12,018 nt of DNA from Spirochaeta sp. (lineage in GTDB: Bacteria > Spirochaetota > Spirochaetia > DSM-27196 > Alkalispirochaetaceae). Positions 7,243 through 12,018 of this stretch are shown here, in pieces (within the stretch, counting starts at the first letter, position 1; the number at the start of each line of letters is the position of its first letter). The notes beneath the pieces are model-generated. The model was not told the DNA's origin. It searched no databases and saw nothing but the letters and a program-made list of their open reading frames with translations. The stretch is taken from assembly GCA_027859055.1 (NCBI GenBank), contig JAQIBO010000196.1, positions 1 through 12,018 of the forward strand, given 5' to 3'. Position numbers and translations under genes: made by a program.

Positions 7243-8007
7243 TCAAAAAAGCATCGCTGAACGTCCCCACTCGTAGTGATTGCGCCGAATTGACGTGATA
7301 TCGGGCATTTCATACATGACGACACCGGTGCGATCGCCGATAAAGACGCCGTCTCCGATGATCTGATACGAGAAGGCGCCGACCGAACGCTCCACGTTCT
7401 TGCTCGGTTTTCCCGCCGAGGAGGTGACATCCCGGATACACTCTTTCAGATGTTCCAGATTGCGGTCGTACGCAGCGCCGATGTTTCCCGTTGTTGTCAT
7501 GTCGTCAAAATCGATCACCTTGAGGTCGGCAAAGGCGACCCGCGGTACCGAGACGTGCTCGTCCGGGTTGGTGAGCGATGCCGCAAACCCCGCCGGATCC
7601 AGGGAACTTACAACCAGCGGAGTGAGGGGAGTCAGCTCCTGGTACACATGAAAGGGCCGATCTTCCGGGATGTATCTGCCGGCCTGTTCCAGGACAAGAG
7701 AGCGTCCATCGGCGGTAGTGAGGTACATAGCGCCCATGACGTCCGTCGGGATATGTTCCAGCACGCGATACACGCTCATCCACAGGGAATGCTTGGGCTC
7801 CCCGTTTTCGTGGCTGACGCACCGTGTGCGGGCGTACTCCCAGTCGAAATCGGAGCCGAACTCACCGGAGACCTCGATAAACATGATGTACTCGTGAGAT
7901 CCGTTTTTGGTTCCGATAGCCATGTACCGTCCGAACGCTTCCGGTTCCAGTTGTGAGGCGATAAGCGCTTCAATTGGAGAAATGGAGAGATAGAAATGGG
8001 TTTGCAT
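7243..8007 (-). CDS. Conserved hypothetical protein, 254 aa
   Basis: Cytosolic-looking protein without signal peptide, membrane segment or recognisable catalytic motif. It appears to be mixed alpha/beta with a compact N-terminal part (MQTHFYLSISPIEALIASQL), a conserved-looking GSHEYIMFIEVSGEF strand region (about 36-50) and a middle section that ends in acidic strands (DLKVIDFDDM, 161-170). I do not recognise a function; it looks like a spirochaetal conserved protein. The frame extends to a GTG at 8019, but that codon overlaps the Shine-Dalgarno. The ATG at 8007 is preceded at 8 nt by AGGAGGTGA (8024-8016), a full match to the 16S anti-Shine-Dalgarno, so 8007 is the start and translation should be strong. 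It stands alone: 75 bp separate it from the operon downstream, and the small Cys-rich gene diverges from it. Confidence 0.8.
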   Translation of the reverse strand: MQTHFYLSISPIEALIASQLEPEAFGRYMAIGTKNGSHEYIMFIEVSGEFGSDFDWEYARTRCVSHENGEPKHSLWMSVYRVLEHIPTDVMGAMYLTTADGRSLVLEQAGRYIPEDRPFHVYQELTPLTPLVVSSLDPAGFAASLTNPDEHVSVPRVAFADLKVIDFDDMTTTGNIGAAYDRNLEHLKECIRDVTSSAGKPSKNVERSVGAFSYQIIGDGVFIGDRTGVVMYEMPDITSIRRNHYEWGRSAMLF

Positions 8008-8015
8008 AGGTAACC

Positions 8016-8024
8016 TCACCTCCT
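8016..8024 (-). promoter_or_regulatory. Near-perfect ribosome binding site deciding the start of the 254-aa protein
   Basis: The minus strand reads AGGAGGTGA, complementary over nine bases to the usual 16S rRNA 3' end, 8 nt before the ATG at 8007. It rules out the in-frame GTG at 8019, which lies within the site. It is the strongest ribosome binding site in the window and contrasts with neighbours that have none. Confidence 0.8.
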
Positions 8025-8110
8025 CCTATAAGCGTAGGATATCACCGGGGCGTTGTCCACCGTAAATTGTGGTGGCACCGTTTTTTTCGGGATATACTGG
8101 CCGGGAAGGT

Positions 8111-8320
8111 ATGGCACAAGAGACTCCTGATCGCGCACCAAACTGTCTGCAGTGCAGGCATTTCACTGTTACGTGGAACCCACGTTTTCCCCGGGCGTGC
8201 ACGGCGTTCGGCATAAAGACGAAGCGTCTCCCCAGTCTCGTCGTGTACGAAAACACCGGTCACCACTGCCCCGCGTTTGAGCTCGCTCCCGGTCACCAGG
8301 ATTCGCGCGGGAGCGGGTAA
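8111..8320 (+). CDS. Small four-cysteine protein, probably zinc-binding
   Basis: A 69-residue protein with cysteines at 12, 15, 30 and 53, in the arrangement CLQCRHF, a WNPRFPRACTAFG segment, then KRLPSLVVYENTGHHCPAFE. The CxxC plus two later cysteines suggest a single structural zinc site. I recognise the pattern (Cys-pair-RHF, T-W, P-x-x-C-x-A-F-G, LPS-x-x-V, Cys near the end) as a widespread small bacterial family with no known function; the name is not known to me. The ATG at 8111 is chosen because the protein then starts just before the cysteine pair. GGGAAGG lies immediately upstream, closer than ideal, and a TATACT -10-like box (8093-8098) ends 12 nt before the ATG, with no good -35. 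It diverges from the 254-aa gene and converges on galE. Confidence 0.75.
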   Translation: MAQETPDRAPNCLQCRHFTVTWNPRFPRACTAFGIKTKRLPSLVVYENTGHHCPAFELAPGHQDSRGSG

Positions 8321-8352
8321 GGCGCGCTCCCGGTTCGGGGCGGCTCGCCCCG
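8308..8352. terminator. Two GC-rich hairpins between the small Cys protein gene and galE
   Basis: CGGGAGCG (8308-8315) pairs with CGCTCCCG (8325-8332) around a 9-nt loop that holds the TAA stop of the upstream gene. CGGGGCG (8336-8342) pairs with CGCCCCG (8346-8352) around a GCT loop. No T-run follows either stem, so if they act as terminators they do so without a U-tract or with Rho. A further GCTCCCG copy (8285-8291) could pair with the same CGGGAGC arm, giving alternative folds. Confidence 0.4.
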
Positions 8353-8363
8353 CCATGACCGGC

Positions 8364-8447
8364 GGCTGCGCCAGTGGCTGCGCCAGTGGCTGCGCCAGTG
8401 GCTACGCCAGTGGCTACGCCAGTGGCTGCGCCATAGCTACGCCAGCA
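8364..8447. repeat. 12-bp tandem repeat (minisatellite), about seven copies, overlapping the galE stop
   Basis: The unit GGCTGCGCCAGT occurs three times (8364-8399), GGCTACGCCAGT twice (8400-8423), then a GGCTGCGCCATA copy (8424-8435) and a degenerate copy shifted by one base (8436-8447) that contains the galE stop codon. Each unit holds the small inverted repeat TGGC-TGC/TAC-GCCA. Because the unit is 12 bp, copy-number change keeps frame. Reading on past the galE TAG in its frame gives an open (WRSH) tetrapeptide repeat. Confidence 0.9.
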
Positions 8448-9408
8448 GTTGCTGGTATGCGAACCAGCTGGTGCGAACGAGAGATTCCACGTCGCTGTAC
8501 CGCGCCGTCCATCCCAGCGTTTCCCGCGCCTGCGTGGCCGATGCGGTCAGCCTGGCGGGATCCCCGGGACGCCGGGCAACGATTTCGGTAGCGATCGGAC
8601 GGCCGGTCACGTTGCGTGCGGCCTCCACGATTTGAAGCACACTGAGGCCGGTTTCGCTACCGAGATTCACGGTAAAAGAACGGTCCTCCTCCGCCAGTTT
8701 ATCGACAGCGCGAACGTGTCCATCGGCCAGGTCGGTGACGTGGATATAATCGCGAACTCCCGTGCCGTCGACGGTCTCGTAATCGTCGCCAAACACCTTG
8801 AGTGCCGGTCGTCGACCTACGGCAACTTCCATGATAACCGGCAACAGATTGGCGGGGTTCTGTTCCAGCCCGGTGATTCGCCGCTGAGTATCGTAGCCTG
8901 CGGCGTTGAAATACCGGAGCGCCGCAAACCGGATCCCGCGCAGAGAATCGTACCACGCCATAATCCGCTCGATTTCGAGCTTGGTGAAGCCGTAGTAATT
9001 GGTCGGGTTTGTCGGATGCGTCTCGTCGACGGGGAGGTATTCCGGCTCTCCGTACACCGCGGCGCTGGAGGAGAACACGATCCTGTGAACATCCATGTCC
9101 GCTGCGGCGTTGAGCAGGTTGATCGTACCGGAGATGTTGTTGATCGAATACTTCTCCGGCGCGATCATCGATTCCCCCGCGGCTTTAAACGCGGCGAGGT
9201 GGACGATCGCGTCGATACCGCGCATCGCGCTTCGGAGCGCCAGCGCGTCGCCGATATCGCCATGCACAAACTCGGCTTCGGGCTGGAGGTTTCGGCGCAG
9301 GCCACTTGAGAGGTTGTCGTACACCCTGACCGTATGGGACGCGTCAAGGAGCGCCCGGACCACGTGGCTGCCGATATATCCGGCACCACCAACTACTAAA
9401 ACGTTCAC
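8437..9408 (-). CDS. galE: UDP-glucose 4-epimerase
   Basis: Interconverts UDP-glucose and UDP-galactose with bound NAD, feeding the Leloir pathway and surface glycan synthesis. The 323-residue short-chain dehydrogenase has the Rossmann motif GGAGYIG (7-13), GDIGD (about 50-54), HLAAFKA (70-76), SSSAAVYG (113-120, catalytic Ser), YGFTK (139-143, catalytic Tyr139 and Lys143), RYFNAAG and a VRDYIHVTDLA segment (218-228). Length is slightly short of the common 330-340. The frame is open to a TTG at 9444, but that triplet is part of a TTGACC -35 box. The GTG at 9408 gives the standard start MNVLVVGGAGYIG and lies 7 nt after the -10, again suggesting a leaderless mRNA. The stop TAG lies in the last copy of a 12-bp tandem repeat. 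Divergent from pfk. Confidence 0.96.
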   Translation of the reverse strand: MNVLVVGGAGYIGSHVVRALLDASHTVRVYDNLSSGLRRNLQPEAEFVHGDIGDALALRSAMRGIDAIVHLAAFKAAGESMIAPEKYSINNISGTINLLNAAADMDVHRIVFSSSAAVYGEPEYLPVDETHPTNPTNYYGFTKLEIERIMAWYDSLRGIRFAALRYFNAAGYDTQRRITGLEQNPANLLPVIMEVAVGRRPALKVFGDDYETVDGTGVRDYIHVTDLADGHVRAVDKLAEEDRSFTVNLGSETGLSVLQIVEAARNVTGRPIATEIVARRPGDPARLTASATQARETLGWTARYSDVESLVRTSWFAYQQLLA

Positions 9409-9415
9409 GATGGGG

Positions 9416-9444
9416 AGGGTAGTCTCTTGGCGATGCCCGGTCAA
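9416..9444 (-). promoter_or_regulatory. Promoter of galE, predicted leaderless
   Basis: On the minus strand TTGACC (9444-9439, 5/6) is followed by exactly 17 nt and TACCCT (9421-9416, 3/6), then 7 nt to the GTG at 9408. The predicted first transcribed base is at or next to the start codon, and no Shine-Dalgarno is present. Confidence 0.45.
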
Positions 9445-9508
9445 GCACTCTTGTTACCCGCTGGAACCGGGCGGGCGCATGTAGTAGCATAGGCGCGGAG
9501 AGTGCATT

Positions 9509-10825
9509 GTGAAGCAAAATTTTTCTGTCCGTACCCTGGGAGTCCCCAAAATACCCTCGCCGATACCGTATTCGCATGTACTCGGCGACGATATCGCCAA
9601 CTACGTGTCCGAGAAGGAGCGTGGTCTCTACGACGTGGACATCCCCGATCCCGACGCCGCTGCGGAGGTGGAGAACGGACTGCTTGAAAAGGCGGGGCCG
9701 CGGCAACACATCTACTTCTCTCCCGGCCACGTCCACGCGGGAATCGTCACATGCGGAGGTCTGTGCCCGGGACTCAACGACGTGATTCGGGCGATCACCC
9801 GGTGCCTTTGGTACCGCTACGGCGTACACCGCATCAGCGGAATTCGGTTCGGGTATTCCGGGTTTTTGCCGGAAAGCGCCGGCCCGACGGTGGATCTCAA
9901 CCCCGAGTACGTGGATGACATCCACAAGATGGGGGGGACTGTTCTCGGGTCCAGCCGCGGCGGTGGCGAACGAACGGAAGATATCGTTGATTCGATTGAG
10001 CGGCTCAACTTGAACGTTCTGTTCACGATCGGGGGCGACGGGACCCAGAAAGGCGCCCTGGCGATCGCTCGGGAGATCGAGCGGCGTGGTATGAAAATCA
10101 GCGTGATCGGAATTCCCAAAACGATTGACAACGACTTCAGCTTTATCGACCGCTCGTTCGGTTTTGAGACGGCGGTGTCCGAGGCGACCAAAGCGGTGAC
10201 CGCCGCACATACGGAAGCGCACTCCGCGATAAACGGCATCGGTCTGGTGAAGCTGATGGGACGGGAGAGCGGCTTTATCGCCGCCCATACCGCGCTGGCC
10301 AGCCATGAATCCAACTTTGTGCTGATTCCGGAGGTCCCCTTTGAGTTGGAGGGAGAAAAAGGCCTGCTGCGATTGCTGGAACAGCGATTGGAACGGCGCC
10401 GCCACGCGGTGATTATCGTCGCCGAAGGGGCGGGGCAGGATCTGCTTCCCGATTCGGATACCACCGATCCAAGCGGCAACCGCCGCCTCAGCGATATCGG
10501 ACTGTTTCTGAAAGGGGAGATTGCCCGACATTTTACCGCTAAAGGCACGCCGTTCAGTCTGAAGTATATCGACCCGAGCTATATCATCCGGAGCGCCGAA
10601 GCGGTGCCAACCGACAGCGTGTACTGCTCACGCCTTGGAAACAACGCGGTCCACGCGGCGATGAGCGGTAAGACGCAGCTGATCGTCGGGCTTCTGAACG
10701 ACCGGTTTGTCCATATTCCGATGGAAGTGGCGGTGTCCGAGCGGAAGCGGGTGGAACCCGAGGGTTCGCTGTGGCGGGATGTTCTTGAAACCACGCATCA
10801 ACCGATTCGGATGTGTGACTGCTGA
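9509..10825 (+). CDS. 6-phosphofructokinase, plant/trypanosome-like clade, ATP-type active site
   Basis: Phosphorylates fructose-6-phosphate to fructose-1,6-bisphosphate in glycolysis. The 438 residues have an N-terminal extension (about 1-75), then GGLCPGLN (83-90), GSSRGG (147-152), GGDGT (175-179), PKTIDND (203-209, catalytic Asp207), MGRESGFIA (250-258), IPE (273-275) and a KYIDPSYIIR segment (352-361). Gly178 occupies the position that is Gly in ATP enzymes and Asp in PPi enzymes; Lys204 is the residue usual in PPi enzymes. The same Gly/Lys pair and surrounding sequence (GGDGTQKGA, GIPKTIDND) occur in plant and trypanosomatid ATP-dependent enzymes, so ATP use is more likely than the PPi use often assigned automatically. 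The start GTG at 9509 has GGAG (9497-9500) at 8 nt. Convergent with pgi, which supplies its substrate. Confidence 0.95.
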   Translation: MKQNFSVRTLGVPKIPSPIPYSHVLGDDIANYVSEKERGLYDVDIPDPDAAAEVENGLLEKAGPRQHIYFSPGHVHAGIVTCGGLCPGLNDVIRAITRCLWYRYGVHRISGIRFGYSGFLPESAGPTVDLNPEYVDDIHKMGGTVLGSSRGGGERTEDIVDSIERLNLNVLFTIGGDGTQKGALAIAREIERRGMKISVIGIPKTIDNDFSFIDRSFGFETAVSEATKAVTAAHTEAHSAINGIGLVKLMGRESGFIAAHTALASHESNFVLIPEVPFELEGEKGLLRLLEQRLERRRHAVIIVAEGAGQDLLPDSDTTDPSGNRRLSDIGLFLKGEIARHFTAKGTPFSLKYIDPSYIIRSAEAVPTDSVYCSRLGNNAVHAAMSGKTQLIVGLLNDRFVHIPMEVAVSERKRVEPEGSLWRDVLETTHQPIRMCDC

Positions 10826-10850
10826 ACGCACCTTTTGTAGTATCCACAAT

Positions 10851-10963
10851 CGTGTTGCAAAACCCGGGTCAAACGCCGCTCGCGTAAGGTTTTACACATT
10901 CCAACCGATGTGATTACCATTATTGCCGCTGCTACAAGGACTTATCCGAGGTTTTGCAACACG
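10851..10963. repeat. Perfect 14-bp interrupted inverted repeat downstream of pfk
   Basis: CGTGTTGCAAAACC (10851-10864) and its exact reverse complement GGTTTTGCAACACG (10950-10963) enclose 85 bp. The 113-bp unit starts 25 bp after the pfk stop. It could be the end stem of a structured RNA, a pfk 3' UTR stem, or the terminal repeats of a tiny non-autonomous element. No target-site duplication is evident. Confidence 0.8.
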
Positions 10964-10993
10964 GTTCTATATACGATGCAAAGATGCGGACAC

Positions 10994-11026
10994 AAAAAAA
11001 ACGGCCGGTACTCACTACCGGCCGTT
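10994..11026 (-). terminator. Strong intrinsic terminator, minus strand (possibly bidirectional)
   Basis: A perfect 11-bp stem, AACGGCCGGTA (11000-11010) and TACCGGCCGTT (11016-11026), with a 5-nt loop CTCAC. Read on the minus strand it is followed by a run of T (the A-tract at 10994-11001). This would end pgi transcripts and any transcript from the orphan promoter at 11221-11248. In the plus direction the T-rich stretch is delayed (TTTCCTTTTT at 11031-11040), so it may also serve pfk weakly. Confidence 0.85.
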
Positions 11027-11046
11027 GGAGTTTCCTTTTTCATTGC

Positions 11047-11211
11047 CTACGCAAGGCAATCCAGGAATCCACTGTATTTACCGCAACGCGGCGTAAGTTG
11101 GTCGAATGAATTCGCTGATCCGGTGATTGAGAACTCCCGAATCAGCCCCGCCCTTCCGGTGGAACGTCTCTCATATGCAACCTCCAGCGGGGCTGTGCCC
11201 CTTGATTCCAT
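11047..11211 (-). CDS. Possible small ORF, 54 codons, followed in frame by another 33 codons after one amber stop
   Basis: ATG at 11211 opens a 54-residue frame (MESRGTAPLEVAYERRSTGR at the start) ending at TAG (11049-11047). Two codons later an ATG at 11043 continues the same frame for 33 residues to a TAA at 10944-10942, crossing the terminator stem. The ATG lies 9 nt after the TAATAT box at 11226-11221, with GGAG in between. Possibilities are a real small protein, a longer gene broken by one amber codon, or a chance frame in a structured RNA. No domain is recognised, and the offset plus-strand frame is also open over this region, which weakens the coding case. Confidence 0.2.
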   Translation of the reverse strand: MESRGTAPLEVAYERRSTGRAGLIREFSITGSANSFDQLTPRCGKYSGFLDCLA

Positions 11212-11220
11212 CTACTCCAA

Positions 11221-11248
11221 ATATTACGCAGCGCCAACCAAATGTCAA
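11221..11248 (-). promoter_or_regulatory. Orphan promoter just downstream of pgi
   Basis: On the minus strand a perfect TTGACA (11248-11243) is followed by 16 nt and TAATAT (11226-11221, 4/6). It lies 27 bp past the pgi stop and points away from it towards the terminator at 10994-11026, with no known gene in between. Predicted transcription start is near 11213. Confidence 0.5.
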
Positions 11249-11274
11249 ACAAATCGCGAAGAAAAATGAAAAAG

Positions 11275-12018
11275 TTACGTCACCTGCAGGAGTTCGGCGT
11301 ACGCGCTGAGCTGGGCACTCGGTTTCCCGCTGAGAAGCGTTTTGGTCAGGATCTTTCCAAGTTGCACTCCCTCCTGGTCGAAGCTGTTGATATTCCACAC
11401 GAACCCCTGAAACATCACCTTGTTCTCGTAGTGCGCGAGAAGCGCCCCAAGCGCCTCCGGCGTCAGGCGCTTACCAAAGATCAGGGACGACGGGCGCCCC
11501 CCGACGAAGCTCTTGTTCGGATTGGCGTCGCGCTTGCCCATCGCGAATGCGACGATCTGTGCGGCGAGGTTGGCGTTCAGCTTGGTCTGGCTGGTGGTTC
11601 CCTCGTAATGGGTGTCCGTGCCGATTTGCGATTCGTGAAAGCCGATAAACTGCAGCGGAATCGGATCGGTGCCCTGGTGCAGCAGCTGATAGAAGCTGTG
11701 CTGTCCGTTGGTTCCCGGTTCACCGAACACGATCGGCCCGGTGGAGTACGCGACCGGTTCGCCGTCGCGGTTGACGCTTTTCCCGTTGGATTCCATGTCC
11801 AGTTGCTGAAGATGGGCGGGAAAGCGGCTCAGCGCCTGACTGTACGGGAGCACCGCAGTGGTTGGCATGCCGAGGACGTTGCGCTCGTATACACCGATCA
11901 TCGCGTCAAGGAGCGTCGCGTTTGCGGTAATGTCCGCGTTCATCGCCGCTTTGTCCGCGGTATGGGCTCCGGCGAGGACCTGTTCAAAAACGGCGGGCCC
12001 AAACGCAAGGCTGAGAAC
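11275..12018 (-). CDS. pgi: Glucose-6-phosphate isomerase (C-terminal 247 residues, 5' end outside the window)
   Basis: Interconverts glucose-6-phosphate and fructose-6-phosphate in glycolysis and gluconeogenesis. The visible part covers the C-terminal half of the larger (about 530-550 residue) bacterial/eukaryotic form: LQQLDMESNGKSV, the active-site region GEPGTNGQHSFYQLLHQGT (catalytic Glu in GEPG, His in LLHQG), then the family signature GFVWNINSFDQEGVQLGK with the catalytic Lys near the end. The frame stays open to the window edge at 12018, so the internal ATG at 11943 is not the start. The stop is TAA at 11277-11275. It converges on pfk across about 450 bp. Its transcripts could run to the strong terminator at 10994-11026, giving a 3' UTR of about 280 nt. 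Confidence 0.97.
   Translation of the reverse strand, partial: VLSLAFGPAVFEQVLAGAHTADKAAMNADITANATLLDAMIGVYERNVLGMPTTAVLPYSQALSRFPAHLQQLDMESNGKSVNRDGEPVAYSTGPIVFGEPGTNGQHSFYQLLHQGTDPIPLQFIGFHESQIGTDTHYEGTTSQTKLNANLAAQIVAFAMGKRDANPNKSFVGGRPSSLIFGKRLTPEALGALLAHYENKVMFQGFVWNINSFDQEGVQLGKILTKTLLSGKPSAQLSAYAELLQVT

Larger units (their letters stand above)
10994..11213 (-). ncRNA. Candidate structured RNA or short-gene transcript downstream of pgi
   Basis: A promoter (11221-11248) and a strong terminator bound about 220 nt with no recognisable gene. The minus-strand RNA can fold into several stems: GGGGC/GCCCC (11189-11201) or, exclusively, CAGCCCCGC with GCGGGGCTG (11187-11195 with 11143-11151); TGATT/AATCA (11124-11144); TTACCGC with GCGG-GTAA and a bulged base (11078-11096); ATTGCCT/AGGCAAT (11042-11060); then the terminator. 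It matches no RNA family I know. The same stretch holds a 54-codon frame, so a small protein is the alternative. Confidence 0.35.

Noticed and set aside
7226..7243. Hairpin ACCGCAT/ATACGGT at the stop of the 254-aa gene as a terminator
   Set aside because: 7 bp with a G-U pair, and the T-run is four bases, delayed by 5 nt; too weak to call, though it may contribute.
8008..8019. GTG start at 8019 for the 254-aa protein
   Set aside because: The codon lies inside the best Shine-Dalgarno of the window, which is correctly spaced for the ATG at 8007.
8057..8087. CCACC/GGTGG stem (8057-8075) followed by seven T, resembling a plus-strand terminator
   Set aside because: The stem is only 5 bp, the T-run starts 5 nt after it, and no plus-strand gene lies upstream to be terminated.
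9409..9444. TTG start of galE at 9444
   Set aside because: The added 12 residues precede a Rossmann fold that normally starts within a few residues of Met, and the TTG is part of a -35 box.
9344..10531. Long antisense frame opposite pfk (395 codons), and similar ones at 5941-7023 and 2099-2998
   Set aside because: They are shadows of well-supported genes in GC-rich DNA; their translations are rich in Arg, His, Gly and Val with no motifs.
10851..10963. An IS6-family insertion sequence based on the TGTTGCAAA core
   Set aside because: No transposase, no target-site duplication, and the outer bases do not match the GG-start ends I remember for that family.
10910..11269. 119-codon plus-strand frame between pfk and pgi
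   Set aside because: No Shine-Dalgarno at its GTG, it reads through the terminator hairpin, and no domain is recognised; kept only as a remark on the nature of the block.
1..12018. tRNA, rRNA, CRISPR, prophage or toxin-antitoxin features
   Set aside because: No T-loop-like GTTCGA motif with cloverleaf context, no spaced repeat array, and no phage or toxin-like gene was found on either strand.

Overview
The window reads as a stretch of ordinary chromosome from a spirochaete, probably a free-living Spirochaetaceae relative with moderately high GC. This rests on a roughly 530-residue helical protein of the kind I associate with the spirochaetal DUF5312 family, a secreted protein with OmpL47-like Ig repeats, a plant/trypanosome-like phosphofructokinase of the sort spirochaetes carry, and several other genes that look like spirochaetal conserved hypotheticals. 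No tRNA, rRNA, CRISPR array, prophage or intact insertion sequence was seen.

Layout, left to right. (1) 1-2974, minus strand: a class I/II aminotransferase, then 5 nt later a solute-binding-like lipoprotein, then a MalK/UgpC-type ABC ATPase cut by the window edge. The ATPase has its own consensus-like promoter with a palindrome over the predicted transcription start. (2) 3036-4619, plus strand: the DUF5312-like protein, divergent from the aminotransferase. (3) 4635-7167, minus strand: a tight three-gene operon of secreted Ig-repeat protein, hflX and an Ogt-type DNA repair methyltransferase. (4) 7243-8007, minus: a conserved hypothetical with a near-perfect Shine-Dalgarno; 8111-8320, plus: a small four-cysteine protein. 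(5) 8321-8447: GC hairpins and a 12-bp tandem repeat running into the 3' end of galE (8437-9408, minus). (6) 9509-10825, plus: phosphofructokinase, convergent with pgi (11275 to the window edge, minus). These two enzymes handle fructose-6-phosphate in succession, and galE adds UDP-sugar metabolism.

The least explained part is the gap of about 450 bp between pfk and pgi (10826-11274). It holds a perfect interrupted 14-bp inverted repeat, a very strong minus-strand intrinsic terminator, and, just past the pgi stop, an orphan minus-strand promoter. Promoter and terminator together would define a structured RNA of about 220 nt, or a short gene interrupted by one amber codon. A second theme is that several promoters place the predicted transcription start at or within a few bases of the start codon (aminotransferase, galE, probably the DUF5312 gene), which suggests leaderless mRNAs. 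All functional calls come from reading motifs; no database search was possible.
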